DNA from: Semisulcospira habei
Taxonomy: Eukaryota; Mollusca; Gastropoda; Semisulcospiridae
DNA length: 64,000 nucleotides
Assembly (NCBI GenBank): GCA_036245525.1
Contig: BTPG01000004.1
Location: 48,514,323-48,578,322, forward strand
Reading direction: 5' to 3'
Of this stretch, positions 54,756-64,000 are shown one piece after another. A model generated the notes under the pieces. That model worked only from the letters and a program-made list of their open reading frames with translations, had not been told where the DNA came from and searched no databases. The position numbers and the translations under genes were made by a program. Position 1 is the stretch's first letter; each line of letters starts with the position of its first letter.

Positions 54756-56009
54756 TGTGATGAAGCTCTATGCTTGTGCATAGTGCTCGCACAATAGGAT
54801 TAGTACGGTACGGTTTTTGTTAACGGTTTGTTTGTGCCGAAAGTCCGTGGGGCCTGCTGCCCACGTGGAATATGTAAGACATGGTTAGCACGGGATTTTT
54901 TAGTGAGTTCTAGGCGGAAGCTGTGACTGTCAGAGGTCTAGATCGGGAGTGCGGGCTGTTTTGTCGTATGGAACGGTTGTGTTCGAGTTACCTAGCCCGC
55001 ATTCCAAGACTCTGAAGCCTAGATTTCAGGTATGTTTCTATAAACGTAGTATTGATAGTTGTTTAGTTAAAGACATATGCATGGTAAGATTAATGTGGTT
55101 GTATAGCGGTGTTCCGGTTTGGTTTAGTATAGTATGTTTAGAATTCGGTGAAGTAACCGGTGTTTTTGTATACAGTTGTTTACCGAGTTAGATGACTAAA
55201 GGAATATGAAGTGTGTATGTCTAAGCCGTTATGAAGATAGTACGTGGTTGGGTAAGCATAGTCTTTTCCAGGGTATAGAGTAATGTATAGCAAGAGTGTC
55301 AGTTAGGCTATAGTCTGTTTCAAGATAGTGACAGAGATATGGGGGTGATACGAAAATAGTTTATGAAGCACGTGTGTGTGTATGAATGAACGTGTGGGTT
55401 ATTTGTATCAGCCAGGTTACGTGACGTTTCTCATTGATCCAATATGTTGTGTGTTTAGCAAGTGTTACGTTGGGACTTTTGTCTATTCAGAGTTCTTGTA
55501 ACGAGAGTGTAAAGACGGACGCCGAGACGTCGAGTCGCAGGTGGGACCTACGTGAGGTCATCCCTCCAGCTCTTCTGAGAGTGAGTCTGACTGGGGACCA
55601 AGACACCCAAGTCCAAGCGAGAACTGAGTACCGTACGAGAACAAGGACGTCCGTGCCCGAAGAGACAGGACGGCAATAAGCGTACGACGAAGGACTTTCA
55701 CGCCTAGACGTGAGAAGGACCAACGTAACCAGGCAACAACATCAAACAGGTTGGAGGCAATGTGAGACTAAGACCTAACCTGGCAAAGATATTGTAATAC
55801 GTGTGTGGTGTGACAATAGAACAGTGTATATAGTTGATAGTCATTTAAGTCGTTCTTTTTCATTTATAGTGTATAAAGGTTACTTTAGAAAGGGAGCCCG
55901 TGTGTTGTGTTTTACCGCATGAATGCGCCCGTCTGAGTCAGTGGCGGTGTATGCGTCTGTTGCGTGAGAGTCTGTGCGTACGACTGTGGGCAAGTCTGCG
56001 TGCGTTACA
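54756..56009 (+). repeat. 5' LTR of LTR element 2 (1254 bp)
   Basis: TG...CA bounded direct repeat, matching 59058-60724 without its SINE-like insertion. Confidence 0.93.
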
Positions 56010-56010
56010 G

Positions 56011-56021
56011 TGGTGACCCTG
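56011..56021 (+). promoter_or_regulatory. primer binding site candidate, tRNA-Trp-like
   Basis: TGGTGACCCTG starts one base after the LTR. The first nine bases equal the complement of the tRNA-Trp 3' end (TGGTGACCC). The match then stops, so the assignment is tentative. Confidence 0.5.
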
Positions 56022-56194
56022 TTTTAGCGGTAGGTTAGAGGTATCTGCGGGCGAGAGTGAGTAGCGATTTTAGGGTAGGTCACTATTTTCTGCGTAGGTT
56101 GATATTGTTGTAAGTTCTCATTTTCAGTTTTTTCGTTGATTTGGTTGTGGTATTTGTATTTTTACATGCTCAAGTTTGGGAAGTTGTAGCCAAT

Positions 56195-57950
56195 ATGGAG
56201 GTAGACCCGGTAGAGGCTTATATTAAACAGGGTGAAAGGTTAGGACTTAAGGATGAGAAGCTTTTTGATTACGTAGAGAAATGTAGGGATAGAGAAGATA
56301 GAGCGAGAGAAAGAGAAGCTCAGAGAGAGAGAGAAGAGAGAGTACTTAAGAAAGAGGAGCTAGAAGTTCAGAAAGCCTTAAAGGAGAAAGAGTTAGAGGT
56401 TCAGAGGGTGAGGGACGAGAAAGAATTAGAAATTCGTAGACTTAGAGAGGAGAAAGAGTTGGAAATGCAGATACAGAGGGAGGAGAAAGAGCTAGAAATT
56501 CAGAGAGAGAAAGAAGAGAAAGACAGAATACTTAAGAAAGAGGAAATGGAGCTAAAGGAGAAAGAGTTAGAAGCTCAGAGAGAGCGAGAGGAGAAAGAAA
56601 GAGTCTTAAAGGAGAAAGAATTAGAAGTTCAGAGAGAGCGAGAGGAGAAAGAAAGAGTCTTAAAGGAGAAAGAATTAGAAGTTCAGAGAGAGCGAGAAGA
56701 GAAAGAAAGTCTTTAAGGAGAAGGAATTAGAAGTACAGAGAGAAGAGAGAGCGTTTCAGAGAGAGAAGGACGAGAGGTTGATTGATTGATTGTACATTGC
56801 TTAACGTCCCGACAGCAACAAGGCTTTCTCAGGACGTGCCTGCACTGCTTGTGAAAAAAAAAAAACTAAACAGAACATTGAATGTATGTCGCCAGCCGGT
56901 CCAATACATTAATAAACCTAACACATGGGGCCTAAATAAAGCTAAGACCATTTAGCAACACACATCCAATATCAAGAGCTACAGGCAGTGCAGACAGTAG
57001 GGAGAGTTTTAAAAAGGCAAATACAGGTGAACGGACCTCGGGTAGACAGAAACACATGCCCCAGAATAGAGAGAAAAACTCACCCTGTGGGGCTGACCAG
57101 GGTGACCCTGGGAACTAAAAAGTACCTAACCCCACCCAAGTCCCCCAGGGCAGACCCGGGTGGGGGAGAAGGACGAGAGGGAACATGCGTTAAGAGAGAA
57201 GGAACTAGACTATCAGAGAGAAGAAAAGGAGAGGGATAGAGAGGTGCAACTGCATAGCTCGAGATGCGGGATCTAGACCAGATAGTGATTCAGTAGGCCG
57301 AGGAATACGCAATTTTCCTAAGCTGCCGATGTTTAAAGAGTCCGTGGACTCTATTGACGCTTTTTTTGTGCCGTTTCGAGTCTCATGCGCAGGCGTTGAG
57401 TTGGCCTCCTGCCAACTGGCCCGTTTTGCTTTCATCTGTGCTTGAGGGTCAGGCCTTGAGTCTTTACCATAGTTTGACCGTTTCGGGGAACATAGAGTAC
57501 GAGACTTTGAAGGAGTGTCTCTTGCAGAAGTTCCAGTGTAATGCGGAAGGTTTTAGAGAACGCTTGAGAGCTTGTCGGCCAGAGACAGGGGAATCGTTTA
57601 TGTCGTTTGGCAAACGATTGTCCCATTTGCTCGTACGTTGGGTCGAACTGTCAAAGATCGACCACACGTACGAATCATTGTTCGATCTCATGTTGGCTGA
57701 ACAGTTCTTTGGTAGCGTTTCCAAGGATCTAGCGGTATTCTTGAGGGAGCGTAACCTCAAGACTACGGACGAGTTAGTGCAGAACGCGGAGGCTTTTCGG
57801 ATGGCGCATCCTACGAAAAACCTCGCGCGTAGGACCGAGACACCGCCATTCGGGTTGGTCGCTGCTGACACGACTGAGGGTTACCGGGGCATCAATACCT
57901 TACGTGGAGCCCAGCGGGTTAACGGTAGAGGTACTTTGCGTTTTTGACGC
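56195..57950 (+). pseudogene. Gag of LTR element 2: coiled-coil part and capsid-like core
   Basis: From MEVDPVEAYIKQGERLGLKD (ATG at 56195) the frame enters a Lys/Glu/Arg-rich coiled coil, ending in three near-identical 54-base units (18 residues, KELEVQREREEKERVLKE). A two-base loss gives a stop at 56714-56716. The coil resumes in frame-shifted sequence, is cut by a SINE-like copy, and continues after 57181. The capsid-like core is LPMFKESVDSIDAFF then, in the next frame, FESHAQALSWPPANWPVLLS, YETLKECLLQKFQC, LSHLLVRWVELSKIDHTYES, LAEQFFGSVSKDLAVFLRER and ELVQNAEAFRMAH, typical of Gypsy Gag. It assembles particles in functional relatives. Confidence 0.85.
56778..57165 (-). mobile_element. 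SINE-like element, copy 3 (388 bp), inside gag
   Basis: Flanked by the 15-base repeat GAGAAGGACGAGAGG (56763-56777 and 57166-57180). Same family as the 33.3, 34.3 and 59.6 kb copies, with a CAATCAATCAATCAA-type tail on -. Confidence 0.92.
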
Positions 57951-58007
57951 GGTGATCGAGGTAACAGCAATGGCGGTAGCGATCCGTACACACGTGGAGG
58001 GACTTCT

Positions 58008-58772
58008 TTGCGTGGGTATGGTCGTGGTCGTGTTGCGAGTTCGGACACGCAGTGTTTTTCTTGTAGTGGGTACGGGCACTTCAGTCGGAGCTGTCCGTCC
58101 TACAGTGCAGGTGCGCAGTATGCTGGTTATCAGGAGCACGGCCATCTGGCTCATCAAGGTCCTAATAGTCCTGGTATGGTGGATGGGGCGGTGCAGCCCA
58201 TTCACGTAGCCAGTTTTGCGGTCCCAGTCGGGGAGGAACCACAGCTGGGCGCAGTGTGTTCAGCTGAGGGAGGTGGTAGCCTACCGCTGGTGGACGGTGT
58301 GGTGAATGGATGTCTTGTTTCTGTTCTCCGTGACTCCGGTACAACGACCGCGGGGGTCAGGCGTAGCCTTGTTAGACCAGATCAGTTCACAGGCGAGACA
58401 CAGAAAGTAGTTTCGTTTGGAGGAAAGATAGAAGTTTTTCCGTTAGCTAAGATAGAAGTTGACACAGAGTTTTTCACAGGTGATCTGGTTTCGTGTGTCA
58501 TCGACGAGCCAGTAGTTGATTTAGTTCTGGGTAACATGAAGGGTGTGCAGCCAGTCATCGCTAAAGTTGGAGCGATTAAGCGAGCTCATGTTCCTAGCGG
58601 GGCAGTCGCGACGAGAGCTCAGAGCAAGCGTGCTCGTGGGCAGAGGGAACGTGTTATTTCCGTCCAGAAACAGGGAATCGGTCAGCGGGTGTGGCCCAAC
58701 AGTCGGGTTGGTCTGAGATGGCATACTTCTGTTGCGGACAGAAATGCCGCTCAGCACCCAATATTTAGGTAG
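58008..58772 (+). pseudogene. Gag zinc knuckle and retropepsin-like protease of LTR element 2
   Basis: Open for 254 codons. Near residue 18 is CFSCSGYGHFSRSC, a CCHC knuckle (C-x2-C-x4-H-x4-C) for RNA packaging. Near residue 100 is VSVLRDSGTTTAGVRRSLV, the DSG(T) active site of a retropepsin, followed by EPVVDLVLGN with the second strand motif. The frame runs on into basic sequence and stops at 58770 where RT should begin. It is in a different frame from the capsid-like core, so a frameshift at about 57950-58010 separates them. Confidence 0.85.
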
Positions 58773-59039
58773 ATCGGAGACTAGGATCTCGCGATTGTAG
58801 GTAGGTCGGAGACTGGGGTCTCGCGATCGTGTGGGCAGTTGTTGGATCTTTTTCGTTTCTGGAGGTTTTAGCGTGTTAGTTCTGTTTTGCTGTCGCTGTG
58901 CGATCTTAAGGTGTGCGTTGAGGCGTAAGGCTGTAATTTTTTTTCTTGTATTCTAGGTAGTAAAAGTTAGTCCTTTCCTGTTTTCGGATAATATTACGTC
59001 GAGTAGTCTTAAAAAGAAACTCGGTCGTTTCTTTTTTTT

Positions 59040-59057
59040 CCCGAGGAAGGGGGTAAT
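59040..59057 (+). promoter_or_regulatory. polypurine tract of LTR element 2
   Basis: CCCGAGGAAGGGGGTAAT abuts the 3' LTR. Its position and purine content match a plus-strand primer. Confidence 0.75.
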
Positions 59058-60724
59058 TGTGATGAAGCTCTGTGCTTGTGCATAGTGCTCGCACAATAGG
59101 ATTAGTACGGTACGGTTTTTGTTAACGGTTTGTTTGTGCCGAAAGTCCGTGGGGCCTGCTGCCCACGTGGAATATGTAAGACATGGTTAGCACGGGATTT
59201 TTTAGTGAGTTCTAGGCGGAAGCTGTGACTGTCAGAGGTCTAGATCGGGAGTGCGGGCTGTTTTGTCGTATGGAACGGTTGTGTTCGAGTTACCTAGCCC
59301 GCATTCCAAGACTCTGAAGCCTAGATTTCAGGTATGTTTCTATAAACGTAGTATTGATAGTTGTTTAGTTAAAGACAGTATGCGTGGTAAGATTAATGTG
59401 GTTGTATAGCGGTGTTCCGGTTTGGTTTAGTATAGTATGTTTAAAATTCGGTGAAGTAACCGGTGTTTTTGTATACAGTTGTTTACCGAGTTAGATGACT
59501 AAAGGAATATGAAGTGTGTATGTCTAAGCCGTTATGAAGATAGTACGTGGTTGGGTAAGCATAGTCTTTTCCAGGGTATAGAGTAATGTATAGCAAGAGT
59601 GTCAGTTAGTGATTGATTGATTGTACATTGCTTAACGTCCCGACAGCAACAAGGCTTTCTCAGGACGTGCCTGCACTGCTTGTGAAAAAAAAAAAAAAAA
59701 ACACTAAACAGAATATTGAATGTATGTCGCCAGCCGGTCCAATACATTAAGTAAACCTACGATATGGGGCCTAAATAAAGCCAAGACCATTTAGCAACAC
59801 ACATCCAATATCAAGAGCTACAGGCAGCGCAGACAGTAGCGAGAGTTTAAAATAGGAAAATACAGGTGAATGGACCACGGGTAGACAGAAACAAATGCCC
59901 CAGAATAGATAGGAAAACCCACCCTGTGGGGCTGACCAGGGTGACCCTGGGAACTAAAAAGTTGTTAACCCCACCCAAGTCCCCCAGGGCAGACCCGGGT
60001 GGGGCTAAGAGTGACAGTTAGGCTATAGTCTGTTTCAAGATAGTGACAGAGATATGGGGGTGACACGAAAATAGTTTATGAATCACGTGTGTGTGTGTGA
60101 ATGAACGTGTGGGTTATTTGTATCAGCCAGGTTACGTGACGTTTCTCATTGATCCAATATGTTGTGTGTTTAGCAATTGTTACGTTGGGACTTTTGTCTA
60201 TTCAGAGTTCTTGTAACGAGAGTGGAAAGACGGACGCCGAGACGTCGAGTCACAGGTGGGACCTACGTGAGGTCATCCCTCCAGCTCTTCTGAGAGTGAG
60301 TCTGACTGGGGACCAAGACACCCAAGTCCAAGCGAGAACTGAGTACCGTACGAGAACAAGGACGTCCGTGCCCGAAGAGACAGGACGGCAATAAGCATAC
60401 GACGAAGGACTTTCATGCCTAGACGTGAGAAGGACCAACGTAACCAGGCAACAACATCAAACAGGTTGGAGGCAATGTGAGACTAAGACCTAACCTGGCA
60501 AAGATATTGTAATACGTGTGTGGTGTGACAATAGAACAGTGTATATAGTTGATAGTCATTTAAGTCGTTCTTTTTCATTTATAGTGTATAAAGGTTACTT
60601 TAGAAAGGGAGCCCGTGTGTTGTGTTTTACCGCATGAATGCGCCCGTCTGAGTCAGTGGCGGTGTATGCGTCTGTTGCGTGAGAGTCTGTGCGTACGACT
60701 GTGGGCAAGTCTGCGTGCGTTACA
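59058..60724 (+). repeat. 3' LTR of LTR element 2, with SINE-like insertion
   Basis: Same sequence as the 5' LTR with scattered single differences. It is 413 bases longer because of the copy at 59610 and its target duplication. Confidence 0.93.
59610..60006 (-). mobile_element. SINE-like element, copy 4 (about 397 bp), inside the 3' LTR
   Basis: Flanked by AAGAGTGTCAGTTAG (59595-59609) and AAGAGTGACAGTTAG (60007-60021), a 15-base duplication with one change. The 5' LTR supplies the empty site. Confidence 0.92.
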
Positions 60725-60729
60725 ATGAT

Positions 60730-61326
60730 AGACAAATGGCTACTTCCAAAAAGAATAGATCTCTTCCATTGTCTTGCTTTGCAAGAATCTGACAGGATTA
60801 TTGCAGTTAAGACATATTAAACCTGACCAGACAAAACCCAATGGAAGAGACAGAAAAAAATGACCACAGGCAAACAGAGTCCATACTGTTGGGTTAACAT
60901 CATCCATAATAATTCAGCTTGATATAAATTTGAACATAATCAGTCCGTGTCCACAAGTCCATTTCATGATTAGTTGGCTTCCACAGTTCATAGCTTAACT
61001 CTTGCTTCCACAGTCCATCATATGAAGATCAGGTCACTAACCAAACCAAAATTACATTCTTGAACTAAATATCAGCCTCTAAGCTTCTCTACTATCTATT
61101 ATAATGCACTACACAAATGATCAGTTGTAACTGTACTACATAGCATGGACAGTCCTAAGTAGTCCGGATGCTTTAATGAAAATTTATGCACAAATTGGAA
61201 GTCAGTGAGTGGCAGTAGCACACATATTTTTCAAGTCTATATGTCTCTAGATATAAAAAAATATACACGCCAAATCAGGCCACCCTAACTTGCTTTGGGC
61301 AAGCCATTCCCCAGTGTGGTTTGTAC
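60730..61326. other. unassigned AT-rich stretch
   Basis: A short inverted pair (CTCTTCCATTG near 60770 and CAATGGAAGAG near 60840) is the only structure noted. No gene is recognised. Confidence 0.45.
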
Positions 61327-61644
61327 CTAGGAATGGTGGCTGAAAGCAGGTTTCCGTGCGCTAGCAGACCTGGCTCTAATCCGAGTCGAACGCCTGAGAG
61401 ATTCACTTGGATGCACAGCACGCGCTGGGTGAGCTGTCACTCGATCCTCTAAGGTAGGGGCAGGTGTTACGGCTTCAATGTGTGGTACCTCAGGTTGCAA
61501 GGGAACTGGAGGGGCCACAGGTGCGGGGTTCAGAACGTTAGGCCCAGAAGGAGGGATAAGGAGGCCTGGTGGTACATACGCCAGTAGCAAATCAAAACCC
61601 CCCCGGCTCTGTTTGAACCGCTGCAGTCGGGGTAGCTTGAGCAT
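61327..61644 (-). pseudogene. Pro-rich tail joined to DIRS-like sequence
   Basis: A 105-codon open frame on -. It starts MLKLPRLQRFKQS, similar to MLKQPRQALYHP of DIRS A (7582-7617), then becomes Pro/Val-rich and ends SLRRSTRIRARSASARKP. RRSTRxR-type endings are common at the C-terminus of retroelement polyproteins. Whether this is a DIRS segment fused to another element's tail or a natural variant is unclear. Confidence 0.4.
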
Positions 61645-61737
61645 CGTACACGGCGTGGGGAGACTCGACGGCGGGTCCGTGGCGAGGCTCAGGAGGTCTG
61701 TGGCCAGCTCCTGGTGCAGCTTAAGGGGCCCTGAGGA

Positions 61738-62547
61738 TCATGATCGTATTGCTGCCCCTGAGCTTCTGGAGCCCCTTGGTACCAGCACTGTGGGAGGGAA
61801 CGCGTACGCTAGACATCCGTCCCATGGAATGGAAAGCGCGTCTATGGCCCCGGATTGTGGATCCGGGATGGGGGAGACAAGAGTGGCAGCTAACTGTTGC
61901 ACCTCGACCTCATGGCGAAGAGGTCGATCATTGGCGTCTCCCAGCACGTGCAGCTTTACTGGAAGATCTCTGAGCTCAGTGACCACTCTGTGACGAAGCT
62001 GGCCGTGGCGCGAGAGGGAGTCCGCGAGGACGTTCGGATGGCCTGGCATGTGCCGCACCCACAGCGGGATGCCCCGATCTCCCCCCCCCCCCCCCACGCC
62101 CCCCACTGGGTGCAAAGGGAGGGCGCGCGAGTCCCCCCCCCCCCTGGTTCTGTATGTAGGCCACCACCGTCGAGTTGGCGGAGAGCACCTTCCCCTTTGA
62201 CGAGCGCCCACCATACAGCCTCCTCTACGGCCAGTTGATATGTCTGCCTGTGTGGTCCCCCATCCAACTGCCTGCGGTTGTGATGAACTCTGGCAGCAGA
62301 TGCGTTCCCCAGCCGGCGAGGCGTGCGTCCGTCCGTGCAGATGGGGAGCTGTGGCAGAGGGGAGAAGAGTGGTACCCCCGACGCTAGCCAGGATCTGTCC
62401 ATCCACCGCTGGAGATGAGATTAGACCAACGTCAACACCGGAACCAGGCTTGCCAAATCGCCCGAGGATGGGAGCCAGTGCAGGAGCAGTTGCCGCTGTA
62501 TCGGCCGAGTGTTGGACCTGCCGAGGGGAAGAGGTCCGCTGCAGCAC
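61738..62547 (-). pseudogene. DIRS-like RNase H region of element C
   Basis: Across frames: ARVWLHPLGLLSAAADLFP, PQLPICTDGRTPRRLGN (first Asp region), HMPGHPNVLADSLSRHGQLR and VSPIPDPQSGAIDALSIPWD. These match the RNase H and linker of DIRS A at 1640-2290 and 7350-7425. Frames change at G runs near 62090 and 62140. Confidence 0.8.
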
Positions 62548-62549
62548 TA

Positions 62550-63832
62550 AGTAGGCCCAAAGGATGGAGCCAGACCCTGGCCTGGAGCTGTTCCGCGCGA
62601 AACACTTGGAGTGCTACCTCCGCTATCTTCTGTATCTGCCCTGCGGGGTGTCGTACCCAGTTGATGTCGGTCAGGAACTCCATGCCCAGGTGGAAAACCT
62701 GCGCGATGGAGTGAGGTCGGACTTGCCTCCGTTGACCAGGAATCTGAGTCGGCGGAGCAGAGTCTGCAAGGCATCCCTGTCCTCCACCAATGCTTTCACC
62801 ATCTTGTTCCGGAGGAGCAGATCGTCCAGATAGTTGGAGGTTGGGCTGGAGGACGTTTGTCGGAACCTGCAAAACGACTCCATCTATGACCCTGGTGAAG
62901 ACCAATGGGCTGAGGTTGAGCCCGAACGGCAGGGCCCGAAACTGCTATACCACCCCACAGAAGGCGAAGTACAGATACCGCCGTGATGCCGGGTGGATAT
63001 GCGTCCGCTAGGTCGAGGTTCACGGCGAGATCCTGGGGCTGCACCCTGTCTCCATCCTGAAGCGAGGGGCCGAAATGTACTTGTTTAGCGCCGACGGGTC
63101 TATCACCGGCCGCCACTTGCCTCCGTGCTTGGGAATGAGGAAGAGCCACCTGTAGAAGGCCGGGGAGTTGGAACGAGAGACGACCTCCGTGGCCTCCTTC
63201 TGGAGTAGGGACATCACTTCGCCGTGCAGCGCTGCCGACTTGTCCTGATCCCCTGGTACCCGAGTCCACAAGGGGGAGTGTCGCAACGGAGGGGGAGACT
63301 GGAAGGAGATCCTCAGGCCCTCCGTGACGGTCGATAGAATCCAAGGGTCGTCCTGAAATAGCTGGCGCCACGCGCTGCTGTGGAGGGCTAGTCTCCTGCT
63401 GACCGGAGACCCTACAGGAATTGGCGGGAGGGTGGGGGGCGAGTCAGCGGGCCCGGCTGCGCCCGCGCTTCCGGGCGCCTCTGGGCCAGGTAGGGGAGGG
63501 TGCGCAGAATGCGTGTGAACGCGCAGGAAGGGGGCGGAAGCTGCCGCAGCCCCTGAGGGGCCAGGTGGCGGAGGGTCTGACGCACCACAGGGCGTGACCC
63601 ATGGCTCTGCGGGCTGACTGAAGTGAGTGGAGAAGAATCCTGCTGTGGCAGGCCAGAGCTCCTTCGCTGTCTCCTTCACCACCCGCCAGGTCGGTCGAAA
63701 AGTAGCGTTCCCCCCGAGCGGAGCCTGACGCAGCTGCGTCTTCACCGAAGCTGGGAGTGAGGGGCAGCATCTGAGCAGCTCGTCCCGCCGCATGAGGTCG
63801 CAGTAGGCAGTCACTGCCATAGAGGTGGCCAA
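62550..63832 (-). pseudogene. DIRS-like gag tail and reverse transcriptase of element C
   Basis: From ATSMAVTAYCDLMRRDELLR (63832) through a Pro-rich linker to SSAWRQLFQDDPWILSTVTE, GGKWRPVIDPSALNKYISAP (fingers), then after a frameshift DLAVNLDLADAY (catalytic Asp) and SNYLDDLLLRNKMVKALVED (catalytic pair at about 62821-62835) and HLGMEFLTDINWVRHPAGQI (thumb). The YLDD pair is intact here, unlike YLDN in DIRS A. About four frame breaks. Confidence 0.88.
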
Positions 63833-64000
63833 GGTGTGTTACCCTATCCGCCACTAGCACCGTGCATATTCCGTGTAGAGGGGCCGAACCCGAAAGATCC
63901 CAGGAATTCTCCAATACTTGACCACAGACTGCGTCGCCATCTCGAGAAACCCCGCGCACGCCAGGAAGTTGTGGACCAAGGTCGCAGTCTTGTCCAAGCC

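Larger units (their letters stand above)
54751..60729 (+). mobile_element. LTR retrotransposon 2: complete, gag-protease only, 5-bp TSD
   Basis: LTRs 54756-56009 and 59058-60724 begin TGTGATGAAGCTCT and end GCGTTACA. ATGAT flanks both (54751-54755 and 60725-60729). A PBS-like TGGTGACCCTG follows the 5' LTR and a purine tract GAGGAAGGGGG precedes the 3' LTR. The interior encodes Gag, a zinc knuckle and an aspartic protease, then ends without RT, RNase H or integrase. Two SINE-like copies inserted later (56778 and 59610). The LTRs are almost identical apart from the SINE-like copy, so it is recent despite its broken ORFs. Confidence 0.93.
61650..64000 (-). mobile_element. DIRS-like retrotransposon C, partial
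   Basis: The minus strand carries gag-like, RT and RNase H regions collinear with DIRS A. The right end of the window cuts it in the gag-like part, and recombinase similarity fades near 61.6 kb. Many disruptions, several at C/G homopolymers (62081-62098, 62138-62147). Confidence 0.85.

Noticed and set aside
63444..63959. 171-codon minus ORF rich in Arg/Ser at the right end
   Set aside because: The frame carrying the DIRS gag-RT signature is 63020-63832; this is an overlapping frame.

Overview
This is animal nuclear DNA, not bacterial. It has spliced exons with canonical gt/ag borders, long introns and intergenic stretches, long C and G homopolymers, (TA)n and (CA)n microsatellites, and dense eukaryotic transposons (DIRS-like YR elements, LTR elements, CR1/L2-type LINEs, hAT, Tc1/mariner, P-type, TTAA MITEs). 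A marine invertebrate, plausibly a gastropod mollusc, fits best. That is an inference from repeat and gene style, not a proven identity.

Only three host genes are readable. (1) The last three coding exons of a BABAM2 (BRE) orthologue on + (13376-15280). (2) A four-exon gene on + (30451-39282) whose exons join in phase into about 305 residues: signal peptide, Pro/Ser/Gln-rich middle, and an extremely acidic Tyr-rich tail; I do not recognise it. (3) The terminal exon of an epoxide-hydrolase-like alpha/beta hydrolase on - (42300-42586), with a decayed copy of its 3' end beside it.

Everything else is mostly mobile DNA, often nested. 1-10774: a + strand DIRS-like element (gag-like, RT, RNase H, tyrosine recombinase, ICR remnant, right end) split by a P-type/THAP insertion region (about 2.4-7.27 kb) and by a hAT with 8-bp TSD (8688-10626). 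10880-12585: a second hAT-like element. 13.6-19.5 kb, 28.6-29.9 kb and 35.5-46.3 kb: more than twenty foldback MITEs with TTAA ends. 18087-19275: a TA-flanked element that splits one of them. 19676-21281: a dead Tc1-like transposon. 21508-28577: a complete LTR element (2-kb LTRs, tRNA-Leu primer site, 4-bp TSD) with only broken gag. 30895-34745 and 42809-45512: two minus-strand LINEs, the first carrying two SINE-like insertions. 47877-53751: a DIRS-like element with inverted ends and an internal complementary region but no recognisable RT or recombinase. 54756-60724: a second LTR element (5-bp TSD) with gag, zinc knuckle and protease but no RT or integrase, carrying two further SINE-like copies. 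61650-64000: a minus-strand DIRS-like RT/RNase H pseudogene.

The most notable structure is the TTAA foldback set. Several unrelated hairpin cores share only TTAACYC...GRGTTAA ends. Two copies sit inside other copies exactly at TTAA. In the main family the two hairpin arms change together from copy to copy, so the palindrome is kept perfect while its sequence drifts.
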